Positions 14,209 through 21,519 of a DNA stretch of 25,158 nucleotides are shown here, piece by piece. Source of the DNA: an uncultured Bacilli bacterium (GTDB taxonomy: Bacteria > Bacillota_I > Bacilli_A > RF39 > UBA660). The stretch covers positions 1 through 25,158 of the forward strand of contig CANRCI010000010.1 of the NCBI GenBank assembly GCA_947629075.1, given 5' to 3'. Numbering within the stretch: position 1 is the first letter of the stretch; each line of letters opens with the position of its first letter. Both the position numbers and the translations under genes were made by a program. The notes under the pieces were generated by a model. The model worked only from the letters and a program-made list of their open reading frames with translations, did not search any database and was not told the origin of the DNA.

Positions 14209-16599
14209 ATGAAAAATGAACAAGAAAAAAAAGCAGTTGATAGTAATGATAGTTTTGCATCTAAATCACCAACTGATGTAAAGCAGAAGCATAGTGTTGA
14301 AAGTGAAGACTTTCGAAACAGATTGCATCCGAAGGGATATACTCCCCATTTATCAAATCAAAAACAAGCTGCTAAAAAACTAGCTATTAAAAGAAACGTC
14401 CCTCCAGCAGCGATTAATTCAGGATTAAATCCTGTTACCATTGATCAAAAATTAGAAACTAATGAGGGAGAAGAGATATTAGAAACAGCAGCTTCTGCTG
14501 ATAGTGTTCATGCCGGAGTAGATGTCGTAATAAATTATTTTAAAAGAAGACGTATGTTTGGCTTTATTATTTTTGGTGGCGGTATTTTTTTCTTAATTTT
14601 ATTGATGTTAATAACGGTTGTATCCAAATACAGCGATTCTTTGGCATATGTTAGTGGCGAAACACTTGAAGAGTATAAAGTTTTGTATGAAAAGGTCGAT
14701 AGTGTTGTCTCTGAGATGCAGAGTGAATACGGGGTTACTGTTGATCGTTTTCTCATAATATCAGCACTTACTTCTCTTCAAAATAACGATGCATACAGTG
14801 ATGCGAATGATAAATCGATCGATGTCGAATCGACTAATTCCGACGGGATTTTGGAGACGATTTCAGAGTCAGACCTAGAAAACAAAGTAAAACTTTTAGC
14901 TAAATATCAAATTATTACCAATTCATCATGTTCAACTGATACGAGTACGATGCGTAAAATAGCTGCTAATGACGATGATGGTCTATTAGATTTTTGGAAG
15001 AGTTCGGTAAATAGTGAAAAAAACTATGATTGTAATGGTAAAAGTGGTTATACTTTATCGACCGAAGAAGGAAAGATTAATGATGACTCTAGTGGAAGTG
15101 CTTTCTATTGGAATTTGGTCGATGAAGATTTCTTAAAAGAATACTACAGTGATAGTTTTAAAAATGTCGATGATGCTGGATATGAAAAAAAGGCAGCTGA
15201 ATATATCGAGTTCATCTATGACTATGCCGAAGTTTTAAAAGATTTAGGTGATTGTAGTAATACTTCTACTAGTTTTGAGACCACTAATGTAAGTTGTGAC
15301 AAAATAACTGTAGTTGGTCAAAACGCGGGAACTTATAATCTCGAAGAATATGTTGCGGGAGTAGTTGCTCATGAAGCTAGTCCTTCGTATATGGCAAGTA
15401 TAGCTGGAGTCTCAGCGTCATCACTAGGAATGCAAGAAGCCACTAAAGTTTACGCCATTTTAGCGAGAACTTACGCCATAAAGAGAACTAATCATTGTCA
15501 AGCACCAATTCAAAACAGTCAAAGTGCTCAGACGTTTAAACCGACTGAAGACGCCAACATTTGGAAAGCTGTAAACGATACGCAAGGAGTAGTTATAACT
15601 CTAAACGATGATGTCATTTCTTCGCAATATGACTCGTTTGGAAAAGATCGTTGTGATTCCGATTTTTGTTATGCAACTTACAGGAGAGTTCCATCACAAA
15701 CTGAGACACATTTGGTAAAAGTACCTGCTAGTTGGAGTAATTTTTTCCAAGCGGGAACTCATCACAATGGATCTAGTCAGTTGGGAGTATTATACGAAGC
15801 TACTGGTGAAAATAAAGATTTTCAAACCATTATAAATGGATCATATCAGACGGGAATTAAACTTAAAAGTTTGAGTGGTACTTCAAATAATCAATCAGCA
15901 TACTGTGAACGTCAACTAAATCAAGCTGGAAGTTGTGATGGTACGACTAATTATGGTCTAAAGAGCGTTGGTAGTACTTCTTTAAAAAGCGAAATGCAAC
16001 TTTTGAGTTGTATGGCTGACGATGCTGAAAAAGCGTTCAAGACGATAAGTGATGCGTGTGGCAGAATACCACATGATGGTTCTTTAAGAAATTTAACTGC
16101 TCAGGTTAACGAAGCTAGAAGTTCAACTAGTTTCCACTATACTGGTCGTGCTTTCGATTTAGCTACACAAGAGGGTATGCAGAGTAAAGATACTTACTTT
16201 TACGTAACCCTTGACGATACCAACAGTTCTACTAATTATTATCGTTTGTATTGTCGTACTAATAAAACAGGAAATTACATTTCCAACAAGACAATAACAC
16301 CGATTAGGTTTAAATCCGGTTCTGGTTATGTAAAGAAGAGTTCTGTAACTGGTAATTTCTTAGATGTTACCAAGGTATTTAATGACAACGGCATTTATGG
16401 TATTACTCCTAGAAGTTGTTATAAACGCAATTCGCTATGTTTAGAGTGGTGGCATTTCCAAGATACTAGTGGACTTGTCAAAGGTCAGACGACATTTAGA
16501 CGAGCTTTAAATCAGCGATTTGGTAATAACTACAATTATAGTAATACACCAGTTTACAGTCATTTGAACAAAAGATGGAACGGGGGTTCATTCTCATAG
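14209..16599 (+). CDS. Membrane-anchored bifunctional cell-wall enzyme: SpoIID-like domain plus M15 peptidase
   Basis: This 796-residue protein has a basic/polar cytoplasmic tail (1-112), one membrane helix (about 115-139) and a large cysteine-containing outer part. Residues ~374-475 resemble SpoIID/LytB lytic transglycosylases: YNLEEYVAGVVAHEA with the probable catalytic E389, then EATKVYAILARTYAIKR and a tail like GVVITLNDDVISSQYDS. Residues ~590-775 are an M15 (VanY-like) D,D-peptidase: SFHYTGRAFD (641-650) supplies zinc ligands H643 and D650, and LEWWHF (745-750) supplies catalytic E746 and ligand H749. Gram-positive T4SS usually carry an SLT-NlpC/P60 wall hydrolase. This looks like a functional substitute that would cut both glycan and peptide to let the machine through. 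It begins its own transcription unit after virB4. The ribosome site is GGGGTGATT. Confidence 0.85.
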   Translation: MKNEQEKKAVDSNDSFASKSPTDVKQKHSVESEDFRNRLHPKGYTPHLSNQKQAAKKLAIKRNVPPAAINSGLNPVTIDQKLETNEGEEILETAASADSVHAGVDVVINYFKRRRMFGFIIFGGGIFFLILLMLITVVSKYSDSLAYVSGETLEEYKVLYEKVDSVVSEMQSEYGVTVDRFLIISALTSLQNNDAYSDANDKSIDVESTNSDGILETISESDLENKVKLLAKYQIITNSSCSTDTSTMRKIAANDDDGLLDFWKSSVNSEKNYDCNGKSGYTLSTEEGKINDDSSGSAFYWNLVDEDFLKEYYSDSFKNVDDAGYEKKAAEYIEFIYDYAEVLKDLGDCSNTSTSFETTNVSCDKITVVGQNAGTYNLEEYVAGVVAHEASPSYMASIAGVSASSLGMQEATKVYAILARTYAIKRTNHCQAPIQNSQSAQTFKPTEDANIWKAVNDTQGVVITLNDDVISSQYDSFGKDRCDSDFCYATYRRVPSQTETHLVKVPASWSNFFQAGTHHNGSSQLGVLYEATGENKDFQTIINGSYQTGIKLKSLSGTSNNQSAYCERQLNQAGSCDGTTNYGLKSVGSTSLKSEMQLLSCMADDAEKAFKTISDACGRIPHDGSLRNLTAQVNEARSSTSFHYTGRAFDLATQEGMQSKDTYFYVTLDDTNSSTNYYRLYCRTNKTGNYISNKTITPIRFKSGSGYVKKSSVTGNFLDVTKVFNDNGIYGITPRSCYKRNSLCLEWWHFQDTSGLVKGQTTFRRALNQRFGNNYNYSNTPVYSHLNKRWNGGSFS

Positions 16600-16613
16600 A
16601 TTGGGGTGAAGAT

Positions 16614-17384
16614 ATGGCTAAAAAATTTAAAGTTCAAGAAGAAAAAGATGACAATTTAAAGAAATTGTTAATTGTTATGATAATTGTTTTAATCATATAT
16701 ATAGGTTATCTGGCATATATATTTTTGAATAATGATAAAGATCGTTATGGTGATAAAAACATTATTATCGATATGAATGAATTTTACTCTTATGAAAATG
16801 GCAAAATTGTTGATCGCGAAGCTATTAAGTTTTTAGAGTATAAAGAAAAATACGTTTTGTATTTAGATAATTCAAAAAAGGGTGAATACTTTTTAGGTGG
16901 TAAAGAGAGTGGTGATATAAATTTTTATGATAATAATGGGATATTAAAAATCGATCCGACTCTTCCCATTTTGGCGATTACTCCCAACATTAAGTTTATC
17001 GATTACGACATTGAAGATTTAGTGAGTATTCCTGAAGAACTAAACGAAATATTAGCTGCCCAAGGAATTTATGTCAATGATAACTTTATGATCAATGAAA
17101 AAATAAAAATAGATCTCGATAATGATAAAGTTGATGAGGAGATCTATTCTGTCAGTGGTACTAACTATTCAGTTATCTATATTTTAGATGATGGAAAAGT
17201 AGAAGTCATTAAAGGAAATTACGAAACAGATAATGATTATGTGCAAAATACAATTGCTTATATCTTAGATTTTAATAACGATAAAAAATTAGAATTAGTA
17301 GTTATGTCCTGTGATGAAGATATGAACAATTACCTATTTTATGGATTAGATAAAGATAAATATACTGAAATACTGGAGGATTAA
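16614..17384 (+). CDS. Membrane-anchored protein with two Asp-rich repeats
   Basis: I chose ATG 16614, which has TTGGGGTGAA six bases upstream, over an in-frame ATG at 16575 that lies inside the preceding gene without a ribosome site. The 256-residue protein has a basic N-terminus, one membrane helix at about residues 18-37 and an outer domain. Two Asp-rich units in its C-terminal third, KIDLDNDKVDEEI (165-177) and LDFNNDKKLELV (218-229), resemble the calcium-binding loops of VCBS/FG-GAP-type propeller repeats. It sits between the wall enzyme and a lipoprotein and overlaps neither. It may be a structural or regulatory outer component of the secretion complex, but I do not recognise the family and no enzyme signature is present. 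Confidence 0.8.
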   Translation: MAKKFKVQEEKDDNLKKLLIVMIIVLIIYIGYLAYIFLNNDKDRYGDKNIIIDMNEFYSYENGKIVDREAIKFLEYKEKYVLYLDNSKKGEYFLGGKESGDINFYDNNGILKIDPTLPILAITPNIKFIDYDIEDLVSIPEELNEILAAQGIYVNDNFMINEKIKIDLDNDKVDEEIYSVSGTNYSVIYILDDGKVEVIKGNYETDNDYVQNTIAYILDFNNDKKLELVVMSCDEDMNNYLFYGLDKDKYTEILED

Positions 17385-17385
17385 T

Positions 17386-18084
17386 ATGAAGAAAAATAGA
17401 TTGATATTCCTTTTAGTAGCAGTCTTTTTACTAACTGGTTGTCAGACTAATTACGATTTAAAGATTATGTTTGATGGACAAGTTGAAGAACGAGTAGTAT
17501 TAACAGCTCCGAAAGAAGAAATAATGGAGGACTTTGACGAAGAGGAGTTTAAGAAAATGGTCAATGAATCGTTAAAGGTCTCAGGTATTGATGGTAGTAT
17601 GCTCCGTAATAAAAAATATATTATTGATACTGATACAGCAGGAGTCAATATAACTAATAATTTTGAAAGTATCGACGAATATGTTGCTAAAACTAAATTC
17701 ATAAAAAAATATTTTGATAATATCGATATAACTAAAGATGGCAAAATAATAACTCTAAAGACTGAAGGAAGTAACACTGATTCAATTTTAGAAGATGAAT
17801 ATATTAATTCTTATGTAAATATAACTTTACCGTATGAGGTAGTATCTTCTAATGCTGATACTAGTGATGAGGATAGTAATACTTATAGTTGGAAAATAGA
17901 AACCGCTATGAAAGATATCGAGATTTCTTACGATACTAGTAAGGTAAAAAAGAATGATATTTCTTTTGTCAAAGAATATTTTACAGCTGATATATATACA
18001 AAAATCATCTTAGTATTTTTAATAATATTGATCGTTATTTTGTCCTATATAATTGTAAGAAGAATAAGAAAAGTAGGTACTTAA
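17386..18084 (+). CDS. Lipoprotein with C-terminal membrane helix
   Basis: This 232-residue protein has a signal peptide ending in a lipobox (LLTGC, acylated Cys19), a soluble alpha/beta domain (about 25-195) and a C-terminal membrane helix (about 207-226; IILVFLIILIVILSYIIV) followed by basic residues (RRIRK). An N-terminal lipid plus C-terminal helix is the layout of LppM/DUF3153-type proteins. Features such as YDLKIMFDGQVEERV and the ITLPYEVV strand near the end of the soluble domain fit that family loosely. The ribosome site TGGAGGA overlaps the preceding stop region (1-base gap between genes), so it is in the same operon as the wall enzyme. Its role is unknown, and a scaffold for the assembly in the envelope is one possibility. 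Confidence 0.8.
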   Translation: MKKNRLIFLLVAVFLLTGCQTNYDLKIMFDGQVEERVVLTAPKEEIMEDFDEEEFKKMVNESLKVSGIDGSMLRNKKYIIDTDTAGVNITNNFESIDEYVAKTKFIKKYFDNIDITKDGKIITLKTEGSNTDSILEDEYINSYVNITLPYEVVSSNADTSDEDSNTYSWKIETAMKDIEISYDTSKVKKNDISFVKEYFTADIYTKIILVFLIILIVILSYIIVRRIRKVGT

Positions 18085-18090
18085 ATAATA

Positions 18091-18129
18091 TTGCAATTCT
18101 TGCAAATGTTGTTATAATAATAGTATAAT
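18091..18129 (+). promoter_or_regulatory. Tandem overlapping promoters for virD4
   Basis: Two TTGCAA elements (18091-18096 and 18100-18105, nine bases apart) are followed by two TATAAT elements (18113-18118 and 18124-18129). The pairs are spaced 16 and 18 bases. TTGCAA is also the -35 of the pilin promoter at 5739. Either pair alone would be a good promoter. Confidence 0.6.
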
Positions 18130-18163
18130 CATTTTCTTTGGAATTTTGAGAGAGGGTTAGAAT

Positions 18164-20365
18164 ATGAAATTAAAATTTAGAGCAGAGCCACAAGATATTT
18201 TGATATTTGTTGTATTTGCAATATTTTTGTTATATGTCGTTGCTCTTGGGGTATTAAATTTATCAGAATTAGCGCGTGAAGGTGAGATGTATGGATTAAA
18301 TCCTCTTCCGGCTTTTGGACCTGAATTTTTAGCTACTACCTTTGCTTTTTACATCATTGCTCTTGGAGCTCTATTTTTAAGTGTAAAATCTTATTTTTTT
18401 GAGCGAGAAGAGGGAGTAGGTTTAACTACTAGTAAAAAAGATAAGGGATATAGTAGATGGGCTAAAGATAAAGAGATGAAGAGTGTACTTAAATGTGTTC
18501 ATCCGACAGATGAAAAAGTCGATGCAGCGGGAATTCCCCTTATCAGTAAAAATGGTGAGTTATGGGTTGATGACAGTGAGTATCATACCTTGGTAATCGG
18601 TGCTACTGGAGCTGGTAAAACTGTAAGTACAATCTTGCCAACTGTAAAAGTTTTGGCCAAAAAGGGTGAGTCAATGGTCATTACTGACCCTAAAGGTGAA
18701 ATTTATGAAAAAACGGGTAATATGCTTAAGGAAAAGGGTTACGATATTATTCTTTTAAACTTCCGTAATCCGCAACGTGGTAATGCATGGAATCCGATGA
18801 CTTTACCTTATCGTTTATATAAAGGTGACAATAAAGATAAAGCCATAGAGCTTCTAGATGACTTAGCCTTAAACATTCTATATGAAGAGAAGAGTGGTAA
18901 TGCCGATCCGTTCTGGGAAAAGACATCAGCTGACTATTTTTCAGGTCTTGCCCTTGGAATGTTCGAAGATGCTAAAGAAGAAGAAATAAATATTAACAGT
19001 ATTAGTTTGACGACGACTGTTGGAGAAGAAAAGTGTGGGGGATCAACTTACGTTAAAGAGTATTTTAATATGAAAGATCCTAATTCTCCAGCTTATATCA
19101 ATGCCAGTGGTACTATCATGGCACCGAGTGAAACTAAAGGATCAATTATATCAGTATTTAAGCAGAAGGTAAAACTGTTCTCATCACGTGAGAACTTATC
19201 AGAAATGTTGTCTTATAGTGATTTTGATATGCGTACTATTGGTGAAAAGCCGACAGCAGTATTTATCGTCATCCAAGACGAAAAGAAAACATATCACTCA
19301 TTAGCGACAATTTTCATTAAACAATGTTATGAGACTTTAATCGATGTAGCGCAAGAAAATGGTGGTAAACTTCCATGTCGTACTAACTTCTTGTTGGATG
19401 AGTTTGCCAACATGCCACCGTTAAAAGACGTTACGACCATGATTACTGCGGCGCGTTCAAGACAGATTCGTTTCATCATGATTATCCAAAACTTTGCCCA
19501 ACTTAATCAAGTATATGGAAAAGAAAATGCCGAGACAATCAAAGGTAACTGTGGTAATACCGTTTACCTTATTTCTAGCGAGATAGCAGCCCTAGAAGAA
19601 ATAAGTAAATTGTGTGGTGAAGTTAAATCTAAGAAAGATGACAAAACAGCATCGACACCACTTGTTACCGTATCTGACCTACAACGTATGAAACAATTTG
19701 ACCAAATAGTTTTAAGACTTAGAATGCAACCGTTTAAGACATCATTTACACCAGACTTTAAAATTAATTGGGGAAAACAATATCCTCTTATGGATTATCC
19801 ACAGAGAGAAAAGAGACCAGTTCAAGTATTTGATGTTCGTAATTTTGTTAAGGAAGCTCGTCAGAAAAAGATTCGCGAAATGATGATGGAAAATGATGAA
19901 AAATCAAAAGAGACACCAATTCATCCGTCATTTGAGACTGCATCTCGTCCACGACCTACTATTAATGAGCGACCACCTGTAAACATTGATGATTTAGTTA
20001 AGAAGATTGATGCTAAGATTGCAGAAATCGAAAAAGAAGAAAAAGAATTAGCTGATAAAAACCAAAAGAAAGAAGAACAACCAGTAAAAGAGACAGTTGA
20101 AAAACCAACTATGGTTGAGAAACCAAAAGAGGTAAAAGAGGAACCAAAAGAAGAGGTAGTAAAACCAGCTATTGAAAAACCCCTTATTTCAGCTGAAGAA
20201 ATTACTAATAAAGTTAATGACATCATCAGTCACAATTTTGGTGTCAAGACGGAAGAGCCTAAAGAAGAAGTTAAGAAAGAAGAGAAAAAGCAAGAAAAGC
20301 CTTCTATTTCACTTGACGATGCAGTTGACGAAGATGAGTTCTTCGATGATTTCTTTGATGATTAA
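18164..20365 (+). CDS. virD4: VirD4/TraG-like coupling ATPase with Lys/Glu-rich tail
   Basis: This is a 733-residue T4SS coupling protein that recruits substrates and feeds them to the channel. Two membrane helices lie at about residues 10-32 and 54-75. Walker A is GATGAGKT (146-153), followed by the family motif MVITDPKGEIYEK and the FWEKTSADYFSGLALGMFED segment. Walker B is LLDEFANMPPLKD (410-422), followed by AARSRQIRFIMIIQNFAQL. VirD4/TcpA cores end near residue 550. This protein adds a ~150-residue tail rich in Lys, Glu and Pro, with an embedded helix (ISAEEITNKVNDIISHNFG) and an acidic end (DEDEFFDDFFDD). Such tails can bind substrates or partners in related systems. It has its own promoter region and terminator. 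Confidence 0.95.
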   Translation: MKLKFRAEPQDILIFVVFAIFLLYVVALGVLNLSELAREGEMYGLNPLPAFGPEFLATTFAFYIIALGALFLSVKSYFFEREEGVGLTTSKKDKGYSRWAKDKEMKSVLKCVHPTDEKVDAAGIPLISKNGELWVDDSEYHTLVIGATGAGKTVSTILPTVKVLAKKGESMVITDPKGEIYEKTGNMLKEKGYDIILLNFRNPQRGNAWNPMTLPYRLYKGDNKDKAIELLDDLALNILYEEKSGNADPFWEKTSADYFSGLALGMFEDAKEEEININSISLTTTVGEEKCGGSTYVKEYFNMKDPNSPAYINASGTIMAPSETKGSIISVFKQKVKLFSSRENLSEMLSYSDFDMRTIGEKPTAVFIVIQDEKKTYHSLATIFIKQCYETLIDVAQENGGKLPCRTNFLLDEFANMPPLKDVTTMITAARSRQIRFIMIIQNFAQLNQVYGKENAETIKGNCGNTVYLISSEIAALEEISKLCGEVKSKKDDKTASTPLVTVSDLQRMKQFDQIVLRLRMQPFKTSFTPDFKINWGKQYPLMDYPQREKRPVQVFDVRNFVKEARQKKIREMMMENDEKSKETPIHPSFETASRPRPTINERPPVNIDDLVKKIDAKIAEIEKEEKELADKNQKKEEQPVKETVEKPTMVEKPKEVKEEPKEEVVKPAIEKPLISAEEITNKVNDIISHNFGVKTEEPKEEVKKEEKKQEKPSISLDDAVDEDEFFDDFFDD

Positions 20366-20397
20366 GATATATGTTATATATATCTTTTTTCTTTTTT
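20364..20397 (+). terminator. Terminator after virD4
   Basis: A 9-bp stem (AAGATATAT with ATATATCTT) has a five-base loop and a T-rich tail interrupted by one C. The 5' arm includes the last two bases of the virD4 stop codon. Confidence 0.75.
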
Positions 20398-20398
20398 C

Positions 20399-20407
20399 TG
20401 ATATAAT
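20399..20407 (+). promoter_or_regulatory. Extended -10 promoter for the nuclease gene
   Basis: TGATATAAT is a perfect extended -10 directly after the virD4 terminator. No clear -35 is seen. Confidence 0.6.
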
Positions 20408-20427
20408 TTTATTATAGAAGGTGTGTT

Positions 20428-20994
20428 ATGAAGAAGTTTTTTTTACTAGTAGTAATATTTTTGTCTCCAGTAGTGGTTTTTGCCAGTGAAAAAGAGACAG
20501 TTACATTAGAGAAATGCGTCGATGGTGATACTGCATCGGTGATTCTCAATAAAAAGAAAATAAAGGTGCGCTTTTTAGCTGTCGATACTCCAGAGTCAGT
20601 TCATCCCAAAAAAGAGGTTGAACCATTTGGAAAAGAAGCTAGCGAATACACTTGTAATAAACTTACAAATGCCGATAAAATTGAAATAGAATACGATCCT
20701 AATAGTGATAAGACCGATAAATACGATCGTCATCTCGTTTGGATTTACACTGATGGCGTTTTGCTACAAAAAGAGTTAGTGTCGAAAGGATATGCTAAAG
20801 TTGCTTATCTTTACAATGATTATTTATATACCGATGAACTGGAACAGGCTGAATTAAAAGCTAAGAAAGATAATCTCGGCATTTGGGGTGATTATAAGAA
20901 AAGCGATTACCTGACCGATTTATTTACAAGTATTATGAGTTTCTTTGAAGCAATCATTGACTTTATTCTCGACGTATTAGCAATTTTTGAATAA
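20428..20994 (+). CDS. nuc: Secreted thermonuclease (staphylococcal nuclease family)
   Basis: This is a 188-residue protein with a signal peptide (about 1-19, VFAS cleavage region) and a complete SNase domain. It has VDGDTASVIL, VRFLAVDTPES, EPFGKEASEYT and DKYDRHLVWIY. Residues equivalent to the calcium and catalytic positions of staphylococcal nuclease are present: D53, catalytic R48 and E56, and R101. The family cleaves DNA and RNA outside the cell using Ca2+. Unlike the classic enzyme it has two cysteines (C30, C76) and a hydrophobic/amphipathic C-terminal segment (about 163-187) that may hold it at the membrane. It is separately transcribed just after virD4. A link to DNA handling by the secretion machine is possible but not shown, and nucleotide scavenging is the simpler role. 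Confidence 0.93.
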   Translation: MKKFFLLVVIFLSPVVVFASEKETVTLEKCVDGDTASVILNKKKIKVRFLAVDTPESVHPKKEVEPFGKEASEYTCNKLTNADKIEIEYDPNSDKTDKYDRHLVWIYTDGVLLQKELVSKGYAKVAYLYNDYLYTDELEQAELKAKKDNLGIWGDYKKSDYLTDLFTSIMSFFEAIIDFILDVLAIFE

Positions 20995-20997
20995 GTA

Positions 20998-21006
20998 TGT
21001 TATAAT
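20998..21006 (+). promoter_or_regulatory. Extended -10 promoter for the PH-domain gene
   Basis: TGTTATAAT is an extended -10 lying just after the nuclease stop. TAGCAA at 20978-20983 (17-base spacer) is a partial -35 inside the nuclease coding sequence. No terminator separates the two genes. Confidence 0.55.
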
Positions 21007-21026
21007 GTTCGAAAGTGGTGAAGATT

Positions 21027-21470
21027 ATGGAAGATTTATATAAAAGATTAAAAGAATTTAAGAGAAAGTATCCTTTAACTGTTGGGTGGCGTCTTAAACA
21101 GAATTTAAAAATAGTTGAAAAACACTTAATGGATGATGAACAAGTTATATATATTTTTGTAGCTCAAAAAAACAATCGTTTTTATGACTTTTTATCGACA
21201 GCTGTAGTTGTCCTTACTAATAAAAGAATTATCATTGGACGAAAGAGAGTTGTCTTTGGATATTTCGTCGATTATATAACTCCTGAAATGTTCAACGATT
21301 TAAATGTTCGAGCTGGACTAATATGGGGAAAAGTAATCATCGATACAGCTAAAGAAAGAGTTTTCTTGACTAACATTGATAAGAGAGCTCTACCTGAAAT
21401 TTCCAATACAGTAAATGATTACATATTAGATGTAAAAAGAAAACTTGGAATTAAAAATAATAATTTGTAA
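21027..21470 (+). CDS. Bacterial PH-domain protein
   Basis: I chose ATG 21027, six bases after GGTGA, rather than the in-frame GTG at 21015, which would leave no ribosome site. The 147-residue protein has a basic N-terminal helix (MEDLYKRLKEFKRKYPL) and a beta-rich core typical of bacterial PH (bPH/YdjM-like) domains: DEQVIYIFVAQ, VVVLTNKRIIIGRKRVVFG, DYITPEMFNDLNV and KVIIDTAKERVFLTN. A terminal helix (ISNTVNDYILDVKRKLG) follows. No membrane segment is evident, so it is probably cytoplasmic or peripheral. Function within this family is generally unknown. No clear link to the secretion genes is visible, and it is the last gene before a terminator. Confidence 0.8.
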   Translation: MEDLYKRLKEFKRKYPLTVGWRLKQNLKIVEKHLMDDEQVIYIFVAQKNNRFYDFLSTAVVVLTNKRIIIGRKRVVFGYFVDYITPEMFNDLNVRAGLIWGKVIIDTAKERVFLTNIDKRALPEISNTVNDYILDVKRKLGIKNNNL

Positions 21471-21494
21471 GACTATTCAAAAGTCTTTTTTTTT
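21469..21494 (+). terminator. Terminator after the PH-domain gene
   Basis: A 6-bp stem (AAGACT with AGTCTT, seven-base loop) runs into about nine T. The 5' arm starts inside the stop codon. Confidence 0.75.
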
Positions 21495-21502
21495 GTTATG
21501 AT

Positions 21503-21508
21503 TATAAT
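21503..21508 (+). promoter_or_regulatory. -10 element for the membrane-anchored protein at 21520
   Basis: A perfect TATAAT follows the preceding terminator, but the TG dinucleotide is one base off extended -10 spacing and no -35 is evident. The coding start is only 12 bases downstream of the element, so the transcript would have an almost absent leader or another start is used. Confidence 0.4.
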
Positions 21509-21519
21509 GGTGATAGAGT

